In this document: one piece after another, positions 8,739 to 17,473 of the stretch | Numbering within the stretch: position 1 is the stretch's first letter | How the letters are laid out: every line of letters starts with the position of its first letter | Assembly (NCBI GenBank): GCA_021295955.1 | Contig: JAGWBJ010000001.1 | Coordinates: forward strand, 1 to 64,000 | Length of the DNA stretch: 64,000 nucleotides | Source: Dehalococcoidia bacterium | GTDB lineage: Bacteria; Chloroflexota; Dehalococcoidia; Lucifugimonadales; JAGWBF01 | Direction: 5' to 3' | Program-made: the position numbers and the translations under genes | Notes under the pieces: model-generated | Seen by the model: the letters and a program-made list of their open reading frames with translations, nothing else | Told to the model about the DNA's origin: nothing | Database searches by the model: none

Positions 8739-9944
8739 TCAGACGATGAGCCCCAGGCCGAACCCGGCGCCGGCGGACACGGCCCCGATGGACAGCACTT
8801 CCAAACCCTGCAGCACCGGTGACTGCCTGACGATGCGCCCCTTTCCGATGCCGAGGACGAAGAGACCTGTCAGTGTGGCGGCCACGGAGGCGGTGATGGC
8901 CAAGCTGCCCCCGGTGAAGAAGTAGGGCAGCACCGGCACTATCGCCCCGGCGATAAACGCCGCGCCCATGGCGAGGGCATCCTTGATGGGGTTCACTGTG
9001 CCTTCGTAGCTCAGGCCCAGCTCCTTCTCCACCATGGTCGTAAGCCACAGGTCCTTGTCCGCGGCGATGTGCTCCGCCACCCCCTTGGCCTCCTCGAAGC
9101 TCAACCCCTCCCGCTGGTACAGGACCACGAGCTCCGCCAGCTCCTCGGCGGGGTGTTCGGCAAGCTCTGCCGCCTCCTTCTCTATCTCGGCCCTTTGCAC
9201 GTCCTGCTCGGCCCGGGACCCCAGGTAGGCCCCGGTGCCCATGGATATCACGCCCGCCAGGGCGCCGGCCAGTCCGGCAACCAGGACGATGGGGTTGTCG
9301 GCCCCGGCCACGGCCACTCCGGTAACCAGCGCCACGGTGCTCACGAGGCCGTCCTGCGCGCCGAAGACGACCTCACGAATGCGCCCGGCGGCGGCTACCC
9401 GCCAACGCTCTCCCTCGACCTCCTGTCTGGCCCTCGCGTAGGTGGGGGACGTTTCGGGCTCGACGACCTGCAGGGGGTCCGGACGCCTCACCGTTCCGGC
9501 GCCTTGGTCAGCGGGGGCTGCCGCCTCGGTCTCCCGCCCCTGCCTGGCCTCCAGCTCCTCCAGGGCCTTGGAGAAGACCTCCAGATGGTGCCGCTCCCGG
9601 TCCATGGCCAGGGTGAAGGTGTCGGCCGCGTCCATGCGCCCGTCGTCCAGGGCATCCTTGACCATGCGGGGATACATGGTGCTGATCTCCTTGGACTCGC
9701 CCGTAACGACGTTCCTCAAGTTCTCAATGCTGGAGCGGACCTCCCCCGAGACCCGCAGGTGGTTCATCCCGTGAATGGTCTCCGCCCCTGCCACCTCCTG
9801 GAAGACCTGGGCCACCTCGGGGTACCCCTCCTCCAGGGCCTTGTGGGCGTAGGCGCTGTACTTCAGGTGGGCCATCGCCTCGCTGACAATGGCGTTCCAA
9901 AGGTTCCGATCGGTCTTAGAAATGGTGGAATCCGGGTTTCTCAT
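8739..9944 (-). CDS. Ferritin-like/VIT1 fusion, membrane iron or manganese exporter (MbfA-like)
   Basis: The 401-residue protein joins a cytosolic ferritin-like (erythrin) domain to a VIT1/CCC1 membrane domain. Residues 15-135 are helical and contain di-iron ligands in SEAMAHLKYS (Glu22), GAETIHG (E55-H58) and MDRERHH (E117-H120). Residues about 185-401 begin with EVVFGAQDGLVSTVALVTG, the VIT1 signature, and have about five membrane segments separated by an acidic, helical metal-binding insert (EQDVQRAEIEKEAAELAEHP). Proteins of this form (MbfA) export iron and protect against iron-peroxide stress. It converges with the ABC operon, so import and export genes lie tail to tail. Confidence 0.9.
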   Translation of the reverse strand: MRNPDSTISKTDRNLWNAIVSEAMAHLKYSAYAHKALEEGYPEVAQVFQEVAGAETIHGMNHLRVSGEVRSSIENLRNVVTGESKEISTMYPRMVKDALDDGRMDAADTFTLAMDRERHHLEVFSKALEELEARQGRETEAAAPADQGAGTVRRPDPLQVVEPETSPTYARARQEVEGERWRVAAAGRIREVVFGAQDGLVSTVALVTGVAVAGADNPIVLVAGLAGALAGVISMGTGAYLGSRAEQDVQRAEIEKEAAELAEHPAEELAELVVLYQREGLSFEEAKGVAEHIAADKDLWLTTMVEKELGLSYEGTVNPIKDALAMGAAFIAGAIVPVLPYFFTGGSLAITASVAATLTGLFVLGIGKGRIVRQSPVLQGLEVLSIGAVSAGAGFGLGLIV

Positions 9945-10023
9945 TGCGTCGTCCTCGTGTAGGCACGGCCGTGAATGGGGCCGCGTGAAATGTGCCGAAG
10001 GGGTGTCGCTCTCCCTGTGGCGG

Positions 10024-10803
10024 CTATACGGCCATGATGTGGTAGCCGGCGTCCACGGGTATCACCGAGCCCGTCACGCCGCTGGACAGGTCGCTGCACA
10101 GGAACAGGGCCGTCTTGGCCACCTCTTCGTGGGTGATGTTCCGCTCCATGGGCGCCCGCTCCGCGTGTATCTTCTTCATGTCGAGAAACCCGTGGATGCC
10201 CCGGGCTGCCAGGGTCTCCAGGGGTCCCGCCGAGATGGCGTTCACCCTGATGTTCCTGCCCCCGTACTCGGCGGCAAGCTGACGTACCTCGTTCTCCAGG
10301 GCCGCCTTGGCCGTGCCCATGATATTGTAGCCGGGGAACACCCGCTCCGACGCCTGGAAGGTCATGGTCACGACACTGCCGCCCCCTCGGCGCTCCATCA
10401 ACGGCGCGGCGCTGCGGACCAGGGGCAGCAGGGAGTAGGCGCTGACGTCCAGGGCAATCCGGAAGCCCTCGCGGCCCGTTTTGGAGAAGTCGCCCCCCAG
10501 GTCGTCTCGAAGGGCGTAGGCGATGCTGTGGACCAAAACGTCCAGCCCATCGAACCGCTCCTCCACCCGGGCGAAGACGTCGGCTATCCCGTCGTCGTCG
10601 GTAACGTCGCACTCCACGAGCACGGGGTCCCTGAGGTCCACGGCCAGCTTCTCGACCCTGCCCTTCAGGCGCTGGTTCTGGTAGGCGAGGGCCAAACGAC
10701 AGCCCGCCTCGTCCAGCACCCGGGCAATGGCCCAAGCAATGCTGCGCTCGTTGGCGACGCCGAAGACCAGGGCCGACCGCCCCGTCAGGTCTATCGAGTA
10801 CAG
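10024..10803 (-). CDS. fabI: Enoyl-[acyl-carrier-protein] reductase (NADH), FabI type
   Basis: Last reductive step of type II fatty-acid elongation. The NAD-binding loop reads GVANERSIAWAIA and the active-site segment GYNIMGTAK gives Tyr159 and Lys166 (Y-x6-K). Phe149 sits where E. coli FabI has Tyr146, as in mycobacterial InhA. The stretch NAISAGPLETLAARGI is a FabI hallmark. No ATG, GTG or TTG precedes the NAD loop after the nuclease stop at 10838. A CTG at 10803 lies six bases after GGAGG and gives 259 residues, the normal family length; the ATG at 10917 would add 38 unusual residues and overlap the nuclease by 80 bp. Confidence 0.92.
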   Translation of the reverse strand: MYSIDLTGRSALVFGVANERSIAWAIARVLDEAGCRLALAYQNQRLKGRVEKLAVDLRDPVLVECDVTDDDGIADVFARVEERFDGLDVLVHSIAYALRDDLGGDFSKTGREGFRIALDVSAYSLLPLVRSAAPLMERRGGGSVVTMTFQASERVFPGYNIMGTAKAALENEVRQLAAEYGGRNIRVNAISAGPLETLAARGIHGFLDMKKIHAERAPMERNITHEEVAKTALFLCSDLSSGVTGSVIPVDAGYHIMAV

Positions 10804-10837
10804 GTGACGCCTCCGCTGGTCCGACGCCGCGCCATGG

Positions 10838-11434
10838 TCACGGCCTCTGGGGCTCCGCCCACATTCCCCTCCGTGCCTGCTTCGCCTCTTCTTCCAGTGC
10901 GGCGAAGCACGGGGCATGCTCGTCGTCGGGCGGGAAAACTACCGCCCGGCCATGGCCCTCACGCACGATTTCGGCGTTAACCAGTATACCATCGGCATAC
11001 ACGTAGCGCAGCAGCCGCCCGAACCGGTCCCTGTCCGAGGTGTCCTTCACCAGGAGAACGGACCGGCCGTCCACCAGCCTGCGGTTCAGCTCGGTGGCCT
11101 CTGCGCCGAAGGGCTCCGGGGCCTCTCCCACCTCCGGGGCGTCAATTCCGACGTACCTGACCCGCTCCCCACCTTCTACGACTATGGTATCTCCGTCGAT
11201 GACGCGGGATACCGTGGTCCTGGCCCTGTCACCGGGCTCCTGGAAGGGATTGCAGTCACCCCCGCCCACCGGCGCCTCCCCTCCTCCTCTGGAGGTGGCC
11301 TGGAACACCTCGGAGCACCCCTCGGGGGCGTCTTCCTGGGCCTCCGCGGGACGCCATCCGGCGGCCATGACCAGGACAAGGGAGATGCACATGGTCCTGA
11401 GGGCGGTAGGGACTACCTGCCGTGGGCTAACCAA
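10838..11434 (-). CDS. Secreted thermonuclease-like protein (SNase domain)
   Basis: Probable extracellular or envelope Ca2+-dependent nuclease, 198 residues. The start region has a hydrophobic segment (CISLVLVMAAG) and an AEA-Q cleavage site, so it is exported. The SNase domain occupies about residues 70-195, with the metal and substrate motif RVIDGDTIVV, the arginine in VRYVGIDAPE, and the second half DRFGRLLRYVYADG followed by ARRGMW. The longest frame begins at TTG 11434, eight bases into the upstream gene; an ATG at 11392 directly before the signal peptide is equally likely. It belongs to the long leftward operon, although a link to F420 genes is not obvious. Confidence 0.88.
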   Translation of the reverse strand: MVSPRQVVPTALRTMCISLVLVMAAGWRPAEAQEDAPEGCSEVFQATSRGGGEAPVGGGDCNPFQEPGDRARTTVSRVIDGDTIVVEGGERVRYVGIDAPEVGEAPEPFGAEATELNRRLVDGRSVLLVKDTSDRDRFGRLLRYVYADGILVNAEIVREGHGRAVVFPPDDEHAPCFAALEEEAKQARRGMWAEPQRP

Positions 11435-12395
11435 AGGCGGGCGCTACCTCGTCGAGGAAGGTGTCCATCTGGCGCTCCTGGTCGAAGGAGGCGAAGCGGA
11501 CGATGATGGTCCCCGCGCCGGCGTCGGCATACCGACGGATGCGCTCCACGGTCCTCTCGGCCGGCCCGCCGAAGGGACCCCACCGGTCGCCCCAGATGTT
11601 GGCCCCGTAATACAGCATCAGGTACCGGTCGGCCTCCCGGGCGGCCCTCTCCTGGTCGGGGTCCAGGTTCACGGTCATGTAGAAGGCCGACTCCATAGGC
11701 TCGGAGTCCCGTCCATACTCGGCCCGGTAGGCGCGGACCCTGTCGGCCACCATGGCGTACTCCTCGGGCGGATCGGATATGCCGATGAAGCCGTCCCCCA
11801 GCCTGGCGGCCCGGCGGAACTGGGCCTCCGACCCAGCCCGCCAGTGACACGCCAGGAGGACGGGCACGCCGCCCTCCTGAGGCGGTCTGGGCTCCATGCC
11901 GACCTCGTCCAGGTCGAAGTGCCGGCCTCCAAAGGAGACCGTCTCCCCAGCGCCCAGTCGCTTCGTTATCTCGACCAGCTCGGACAACCTGCCGGCCCTT
12001 CGGGATGCGTCGACGCCCGCCGCCCTCCACTCTCGCTCCTGGGCGTCATTGAAGGCCCCCCCGACCCCTATGGCCAGCACCGTACGGCCTCCGGCAATCA
12101 GGTCCAGGGTGCCCACCACGTGGGACATCAGGACCGGATGCCTCAGGGCGGCCAGCATCACCGCGGTGCCCAGGCGCACCCGCTTGGTCCGCGCCGCGAC
12201 CGCCGCCAGGGTCGTCAAAGGCTCCAGTCTGGGCTTGGCGGTGAGGCTGTCCCCCACCCACACCGAGTCGAGACCGGCCTCCTCGGCCCTCTCGGCCATG
12301 GAGAGGATGCCGTCCGCATTACGCGGCGCCTCTCCCGTCATAAGAAGACCCCTGGTGGGCAGGAGGACGCCCAGCCTCACTCCCGACGCGGCCAT
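11427..12395 (-). CDS. LLM-class F420-dependent oxidoreductase
   Basis: Luciferase-like TIM-barrel enzyme of 322 residues that probably uses F420 (or FMN) to oxidise or reduce an unknown substrate. Family features are the N-terminal strand GVRLGVLLPTRG, the segment DSVWVGDSLTAKPRLEPLTTLAAVAARTKRVRLGTAVMLAALRHPV with the phosphate-contacting HPV region, and VLAIGVGG. It follows cofC by about 70 bp in the same operon as cofG, cofH and cofD, which supports F420 rather than flavin as the cofactor. It starts at ATG 12395. The substrate cannot be read from the sequence. Confidence 0.88.
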   Translation of the reverse strand: MAASGVRLGVLLPTRGLLMTGEAPRNADGILSMAERAEEAGLDSVWVGDSLTAKPRLEPLTTLAAVAARTKRVRLGTAVMLAALRHPVLMSHVVGTLDLIAGGRTVLAIGVGGAFNDAQEREWRAAGVDASRRAGRLSELVEITKRLGAGETVSFGGRHFDLDEVGMEPRPPQEGGVPVLLACHWRAGSEAQFRRAARLGDGFIGISDPPEEYAMVADRVRAYRAEYGRDSEPMESAFYMTVNLDPDQERAAREADRYLMLYYGANIWGDRWGPFGGPAERTVERIRRYADAGAGTIIVRFASFDQERQMDTFLDEVAPAFG

Positions 12396-12465
12396 AGAAG
12401 CCTCACTCTCGAAGTCCCGACTCGTTCAAAACCTCGGCAGGCGCGCCCTCTTTAGCTACCATGCG

Positions 12466-13140
12466 CTAGCCCCCCAACCTGTACATACCGTCCGTGAGGC
12501 TCTCGATGAGGCCTGGCTCCATGTACTCGTATGCCCTTAGATCGTCGAAGGTATCCAGGTCCAACGCTAGGCCCATACTGTAGTAGATGGCCACGGATAT
12601 GCCGGTGGAAGACGCCTGGGTCAGGTGACGGTTGAAGCTGTCGGCGCCAAGCTGGACCTTGAAGGTGTGGGACAGGCCCGGGACCAGCAGGATGCCGTTG
12701 GTGCCGCCCCCCTGCCTGGACGGCGCCAGGGTGACGTTCTTCAGGTGGCCCGACGCGGCCACGAAACCGTGGACGTCCCTGGGCTTCAGGAAGGGGAGGT
12801 CCCCCGGCACGAACATGGCGGCGTGGCCGGAGCCGAAGATGCGTTCGAAGCTTCCGTCCAGGGTCTCGTTGACGCCGCTCCACTCGTCGGGATGCCATTG
12901 GGCCCGTTCTTCCGAGGCTATCCGCTCCACCTGCTCGTCGCCGCCCACCACCCACACCTCATCCAGCACGCCGTGCTCCGACAGACCCGGGGCGGGGCCG
13001 ATGAGGGCCCTCAGTACACGGCGAAGGAGGTTCCCTCCCAGGGCCTCCCGCTGCCGCTCGTCCAGGTTGGCCGACAACCGGCTCTTGGCCTGGGCCAAGG
13101 GCTTCATGGGCACCACGCCGACGGTACGCGTATCCCTCAC
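12466..13140 (-). CDS. cofC: 2-phospho-L-lactate (or phosphoenolpyruvate) guanylyltransferase CofC
   Basis: Activates 2-phospholactate or phosphoenolpyruvate with GTP for F420 assembly. The 224-residue product begins GVVPMKPLAQAKSRL, the nucleotidyltransferase signature of CofC, followed by VWVVGGDEQV, the metal-binding strand MFVPGDLPFL and LAPSRQGGGTNGILL. The start is GTG at 13140, overlapping the cofD stop (GTGA), although the frame is open much further upstream. It forms the substrate for CofD, encoded just before it. CofE, the glutamate ligase, is not in the window. Confidence 0.92.
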   Translation of the reverse strand: MRDTRTVGVVPMKPLAQAKSRLSANLDERQREALGGNLLRRVLRALIGPAPGLSEHGVLDEVWVVGGDEQVERIASEERAQWHPDEWSGVNETLDGSFERIFGSGHAAMFVPGDLPFLKPRDVHGFVAASGHLKNVTLAPSRQGGGTNGILLVPGLSHTFKVQLGADSFNRHLTQASSTGISVAIYYSMGLALDLDTFDDLRAYEYMEPGLIESLTDGMYRLGG

Positions 13141-14129
13141 GCCGTCCGGACTCCTCCGTCTTCCGAGTTTGCCCCTCCCACCATATCCAGTATACGCCTG
13201 GCCAGCCGCTCCTTGTCCACATCGCTGATCATGACGGTGGGCGCCACCACCACACGCATCCCCAGCGCCTCGACGGCCCGGGCCTGGTCCCTGTCCACCT
13301 CGTCGATGACGAACACGTCGCAGAGGCCGGCGTATTGCTCCGCCACGCCCCGGCACGACACTTCGTACCCCAGCTCGGCCAGCAGCTTGGCGGCGGGGCC
13401 GCGGAGGGCCTCGCGCCCGACGATGGGGCTGACCGCCACCCGAGGCCCCTGGAACGAGCGAACTCGCTCCCTGACTCCCTTCAGAGCAAGGACGGGAGCG
13501 ATACTGAGAAAGGGGTTGGAGGGGCAGTATACCAGCACCGACGCCTCATCGAGGGCCCCGAGAAACGCCGGAGACGGGCCCACGGCGCCAGTCGAGCCGA
13601 CGTCGCGGCCGCCGCCATCCTCGAAGCGGACCGCTTTGGCAACGGGCTCACAACGGTGCTTTACGAAGTAGTCCTGGAAGGCCAGGGCTCCCTCACCCGT
13701 CTCTACCACCGTGCGCAGAGCGGCGTCGCTCATGGGGACGACGCGGTGGAGGATGCCCAGGCTTCGGCAAAGACTCTCGGTGGCCTGGGACAGGGTACCT
13801 CCCTCCCGGAGGAGCTGGGTGCGGCGGATGTGGGTCGCCAGGTCCTTGTCACCCAGGTTGAACCACGTATCGGCGCCATACCGCCGGAGCAAGGCCAGGC
13901 CGTTGAAGGTGTCGCCGGCCACGCCCCATCCCGTCACGGTGTTGGTGAGTCCCGCCAGGGCGTACATCATGGTATCCAGGTCCGGGGAGACGTGCAGACC
14001 GTGGAACACCTCGTCGTCCCCGGTGTTGACTACGATGGTCAGCCGCTCGGGCGGCAGCACCTTGGCCAGACCCACGGCCAGCTTGGCCCCTCCGACACCG
14101 CCGGCCAGGGCCAGGACGGTGGGAGTCAC
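13137..14129 (-). CDS. cofD: 2-phospho-L-lactate transferase CofD
   Basis: Transfers the phospholactyl or phosphoenolpyruvyl group from the CofC product to the deazaflavin Fo, giving (dehydro-)F420-0. The 330-residue product begins VLALAGGVGGAKLAVGL, the CofD nucleotide-binding loop, followed by VVNTGDDEVFHGLHVSPDLDTMMY and WFNLGDKDLATHI, the Fo-binding motifs, and YCPSNPFLSIAPVLAL. The long open frame reaches far upstream through cofH, but only GTG 14129 gives the family N-terminus. It lies 29 bp after cofH and overlaps cofC by four bases. Confidence 0.95.
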   Translation of the reverse strand: MTPTVLALAGGVGGAKLAVGLAKVLPPERLTIVVNTGDDEVFHGLHVSPDLDTMMYALAGLTNTVTGWGVAGDTFNGLALLRRYGADTWFNLGDKDLATHIRRTQLLREGGTLSQATESLCRSLGILHRVVPMSDAALRTVVETGEGALAFQDYFVKHRCEPVAKAVRFEDGGGRDVGSTGAVGPSPAFLGALDEASVLVYCPSNPFLSIAPVLALKGVRERVRSFQGPRVAVSPIVGREALRGPAAKLLAELGYEVSCRGVAEQYAGLCDVFVIDEVDRDQARAVEALGMRVVVAPTVMISDVDKERLARRILDMVGGANSEDGGVRTA

Positions 14130-14158
14130 GGGTTGCAGGTCCCGGCCCGCACTGGACG

Positions 14159-15478
14159 CTACTCTCCCTCGGCGCCCTTGGCGTGGCGGGGGTGCTCGAA
14201 GCGGAAGCTGTCCATCTTGATGAGACGCTGGTAGGAGCCGAAGCGTTCCTCGGCGTCGTCGCCCACCATGTCCAGGGGCTCCACCGGGTCCTCTCCGTCG
14301 TCGAAGACGTGGCGTATGTCGTAGGTGGTGTACCGCTCCGCAGGGACGCGGCCCGCGTCCCGGATCAGGTCCCGGAACTGCCTCGGGCGTACAAGCTGGC
14401 CGTACTGGGCCCCGGCCGCCGTGGAGATGCTCTCGTTTATGAGGGTGCCTCCCATGTCGTTGACACCCGCGCTCAGCAGGGTCTGGGAGAAGCGCAGGCT
14501 CTCCTTTACCCAGGAGACCTGGAGGTTGGGTATCCAGTTGTTCAGCATCAGCCGGGAGACGGCGTGGAGCTTGATCACCTCGTTGCCCGTCGGCCCCGTC
14601 CTGACGCCGTCGACGAAGCCGCGGCTGTACATGGGCGCCTCGGTGTAGACGAAGCTCAGTGGCACGAACTCCGTGAAGCCCCCCGTGCCCTTCTGGATGT
14701 CCCTCAGGAGGGCGATGTGGCGGGCCTTGTGCTCGTCCGTCTCCACGTGGCCGTACATGATGGTCGACGTGGTGGGTATGCCCAGATCGTGGGCGGTGGT
14801 GATGACCTCGACCCACTGGTCTGCCGTTATGCGGCCCGGAGAGATGCGGTCCCGGACTTCCTGGTCCAGTATCTCCGCGGAGGTCCCGGGGAGGCTGCCG
14901 ACACCGGCGTCCTGCAGGCCAACCAGGTACTCCCGGATGCTGCACCGGGACCGCACCGAGCCGTACAGCACCTCCTCGGGGGAGAAGCCGTGGATGTGCA
15001 TGTCGGGCAGCTCCGCCTTCATGGCCTCACACAGCTTGATGTACAGGTCGCCGTCCATCTGGGGAGGCAGGCCGGCCTGGACGCACACCTCCGTGGCGCC
15101 CAGGTCCCAGGCCTCCCGGGCGCGGCGGATGATCTCGCTGACTGGCAGGAAGTAGCCCTCCTCCTGGCGGTAGTCCCGGCTGAAGGCGCAGAAGCCGCAT
15201 CGCTTGATGCAGACGTTGGTGAAGTTGACGTTCCGATTGACCACGTAGGTCACCACGTCGCCCACCCGCCTCCGGCGCAGCTCGTCGGCGGTCAGCACCA
15301 GGGCGTTGGCCTCCAGCCCCGAGGTCCCCAAGAGGACGATGGCGTCTTCCACAGAGGGGTCGTGACCCTCCAGGGACCTGTTGAGGATGCGGCCCACCTC
15401 GGGCTTCACGTCCATGAGCAGCTGCTCCAGGGCTTGGACATCCCCTCTTTCCCGGGGTTCATGAGGCGCTGGCGGCAT
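14159..15478 (-). CDS. cofH: Fo synthase subunit 2 (CofH), radical SAM
   Basis: Couples tyrosine-derived 4-hydroxyphenyl to 5-amino-6-ribitylaminouracil, the first half of deazaflavin Fo formation. The 439-residue product has the radical SAM cluster motif C90-x3-C94-x2-C97 (CIKRCGFCAF), the SAM-binding segment VCVQAGLPPQMDGDLY, then HIHGFSPEE and the C-terminal MGGTLINESIS typical of CofH and MqnC relatives. The spacing VNFTNVCIKRCGFCAF separates it from MqnE. Start ATG 15478 lies 20 bases inside the end of cofG, so the two subunits are probably translated together. Some actinobacteria carry both halves as one protein (FbiC); here they are separate. Confidence 0.94.
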   Translation of the reverse strand: MPPAPHEPRERGDVQALEQLLMDVKPEVGRILNRSLEGHDPSVEDAIVLLGTSGLEANALVLTADELRRRRVGDVVTYVVNRNVNFTNVCIKRCGFCAFSRDYRQEEGYFLPVSEIIRRAREAWDLGATEVCVQAGLPPQMDGDLYIKLCEAMKAELPDMHIHGFSPEEVLYGSVRSRCSIREYLVGLQDAGVGSLPGTSAEILDQEVRDRISPGRITADQWVEVITTAHDLGIPTTSTIMYGHVETDEHKARHIALLRDIQKGTGGFTEFVPLSFVYTEAPMYSRGFVDGVRTGPTGNEVIKLHAVSRLMLNNWIPNLQVSWVKESLRFSQTLLSAGVNDMGGTLINESISTAAGAQYGQLVRPRQFRDLIRDAGRVPAERYTTYDIRHVFDDGEDPVEPLDMVGDDAEERFGSYQRLIKMDSFRFEHPRHAKGAEGE

Positions 15479-16757
15479 ATCGCTCGATACCCCCTTTCGC
15501 ATAACCATCCCCGTCCGACAGCGACCGGACGCGGTCACGGAGGGAGTCGGGTACGTAGTCCATTCCAGCGACGATGTACTCAGGGTACACCGGAAGCCGG
15601 GGTCTGAGCCGGAAGCCAAGCTCCTCCGTCCGGCGGCGCAGGTCCCCCATCTGGGGCCAGGGAGCCTCGGGGTTGACGTAGTCGATGGTCAGGGGAGATA
15701 CCCCTCCCCAGTCGTTGATCCCGGCCATCAGATAGACCGGGTAGTCTTCGAAGCTCAGGTTGGGCGGGACTTGAACGTTCGCACCGGGGCCCAGCACCAG
15801 GCGGGCCGCCGCCACGGTCCACAACAGGTCCCGGGTCGTGGCGTCCAGGCGGTGTTCCATGGCCGTTCGCGGCTTGGCCCGAAAGTTCTGTACGATGACC
15901 TCCTGAACGTGGCCGTACTTCCGGTGCAGCTCGCGGATGGCCAGGAGGGACTCTATCCGCTCCTCCCGGGTCTCGCCGATGCCGATCAGGATGCCCGTCG
16001 TGAAGGCAACCCTCTGCTGCCCGGCGATCTCCAGGGTCTTCACTCGGACCGACGGCCGCTTGCTGGGGGCCATCTCGTGGGGCCCCCCCGGCATGGACAG
16101 CCGTTCGCTCAGGCTCTCGACCATCACGCCCATTGACGCGTTGACCTCCCTGAGGCCGGCCACTTCTCGACGGCTCATGGTGCCGGGGTTGGCGTGGGGC
16201 AGAAGCCCGGTCTCACGCAACACCAGGTCGCACATGTCCCGCAGGTAATCGAGGGTCGTCCCGTAGCCACGGCGGTCCAGCCACTCCCGGGCCTCGGGGT
16301 AGCGCTGCTCGGGCCTCTCGCCCAGGGTGAACAGCGCCTCGGTGCAGCCCAGCCTGCCCCCCGCCCTCGCCACGTCCAGCACCTGGTCGGGGGTCATGTA
16401 CAGCTCGTCGGCCTCAGAGGGGGACTGACGAAAGGTGCAGTAGCCGCAGAAGTCCCGGCACAGCCTGGTCAGGGGAATGAACACCTTGGGGGAGAAGCTG
16501 ACGTCCCGCCCGCGACCGCGGTCACGCAGAAGGGCCGCGGCACGGCAGAGGGAAGGGGTTTCGCCTTCAGTAGCGAGGGCCAGGCGCAACGCGTCCTCGG
16601 CGTCCAGCCCCGGACCGTCCAGGGCCCGTTCCACCACCGTCTTGAGGGCGTCGGACAGGCCCGAGAGGGGGTCCTCGGTCCCGGACAGCCGCTCCACTGC
16701 TTCGCCTACGGAAACACCGGATGGACCTGTGGGAGGGCTGGTTCTGGTCGCTGGCAT
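15459..16757 (-). CDS. cofG: 7,8-didemethyl-8-hydroxy-5-deazariboflavin synthase subunit 1 (CofG), radical SAM
   Basis: Completes Fo by a second radical SAM reaction on the CofH product. The 432-residue protein holds C100-x3-C104-x2-C107 (CRDFCGYCTF), LFTLGERPEQRYPEAREWL, the HANPGTMSRREV loop and IIVQNFRAKP-like VIVQNFRAKPRTAM, followed by GINDWGGVSPLT, all diagnostic for CofG. An N-terminal stretch of about 60 residues is longer than in many homologues. The ATG at 16757, 17 bp after the NIPSNAP stop, is chosen; the reading frame is open for 600 bp more inside the NIPSNAP gene, without coding character. Confidence 0.94.
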   Translation of the reverse strand: MPATRTSPPTGPSGVSVGEAVERLSGTEDPLSGLSDALKTVVERALDGPGLDAEDALRLALATEGETPSLCRAAALLRDRGRGRDVSFSPKVFIPLTRLCRDFCGYCTFRQSPSEADELYMTPDQVLDVARAGGRLGCTEALFTLGERPEQRYPEAREWLDRRGYGTTLDYLRDMCDLVLRETGLLPHANPGTMSRREVAGLREVNASMGVMVESLSERLSMPGGPHEMAPSKRPSVRVKTLEIAGQQRVAFTTGILIGIGETREERIESLLAIRELHRKYGHVQEVIVQNFRAKPRTAMEHRLDATTRDLLWTVAAARLVLGPGANVQVPPNLSFEDYPVYLMAGINDWGGVSPLTIDYVNPEAPWPQMGDLRRRTEELGFRLRPRLPVYPEYIVAGMDYVPDSLRDRVRSLSDGDGYAKGGIERYAASAS

Positions 16758-16774
16758 GGATAGGCCCGTTCCCG

Positions 16775-17431
16775 CTAGGGGGCCGGAGAGTAGTCCGTCG
16801 GGCGCAGGATGGTGCTGTGGCTCCTTCTTACCAGCGGGCCGTCTACTTCCGATGCCGCGCGGGCCCTGGTCCATTCCGGGTCCGACTGGAAGGCGGCAAA
16901 GCTCTTCTCCCGGCTCCCCAGATCCCGGTGGCCAAGGATATACACCAGCCGGTTGTTGATCCCCACCTGGTCGGTCCAGTAGCCCACGTTCTCCATACCG
17001 TGCTTCTCGAAGAGGGCCATTGTGTGGTCGGCGAACCGCTGGTGCAGGGCGTCCATCTTGCCGGGCATCGCCTCGTAGATGCGGAGCTCCTGCACGTTGG
17101 TCGTGATCCTGGGCTGGGGAGAGTACGGGGTAAGTCCCATGAAGGTGTTGTGGATGACGTCCACCAGGGGTCCGTCCACCTCGGTCTCGGCCTTCACACG
17201 CCGCCACTCGGGGTCGGCCCCAAAGGCCGCCACACGGGACTCGCGGGCAGCCACGTCCGGGAAGACGTTGATGTACGTCAGCCGGTTGCTGGTGCCTATC
17301 TCCTCGGTCCAGAAGGCCAGCATGTCGATGCCGTGCTTGGCGAAGAGCGCGCACGTGTGGTTCGCGAACCTGTCGTTCAACGCAGGCATCCTTCCGGGCA
17401 TCGCCTCGTAGATGCGCAGCTCGTACAGCAT
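16775..17431 (-). CDS. Tandem NIPSNAP-domain protein
   Basis: A 218-residue protein made of two copies of the NIPSNAP alpha/beta-barrel (ferredoxin-like) fold. Copy one starts YELRIYEAMPGRMPALNDRF and copy two QELRIYEAMPGKMDALHQRF; each continues with an HT-LF-KHG and a W--E/D-- segment, and ends SEVDGPLV-like. The copies are about 105 residues apart and closely alike, showing internal duplication. NIPSNAP proteins have no agreed catalytic role; related dimeric barrels include monooxygenase-like enzymes. Its place between ruvB and cofG, 17 bp from cofG, suggests co-transcription, and possibly a link to deazaflavin chemistry, which is only inference. Confidence 0.88.
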   Translation of the reverse strand: MLYELRIYEAMPGRMPALNDRFANHTCALFAKHGIDMLAFWTEEIGTSNRLTYINVFPDVAARESRVAAFGADPEWRRVKAETEVDGPLVDVIHNTFMGLTPYSPQPRITTNVQELRIYEAMPGKMDALHQRFADHTMALFEKHGMENVGYWTDQVGINNRLVYILGHRDLGSREKSFAAFQSDPEWTRARAASEVDGPLVRRSHSTILRPTDYSPAP

Positions 17432-17473
17432 CGGCCGTCTCCTTGCGGTCCGTCAGTGACCCGGGGCCCGGTC

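Noticed and set aside
10804-10917. N-terminal extension of fabI from ATG 10917
   Set aside because: It overlaps the nuclease gene by 80 bp, has no family match, and makes the protein longer than all common FabI forms; kept as an alternative.
14130-14945. Long N-terminal extension of cofD in its open frame
   Set aside because: The frame lies antiparallel to nothing but within cofH in another phase, with low-complexity Gly/Arg/Pro text typical of GC-rich shadow frames.
16758-17354. Extension of the cofG frame into the NIPSNAP gene
   Set aside because: The text is shadow-like, whereas the NIPSNAP frame shows clear duplicated domains.
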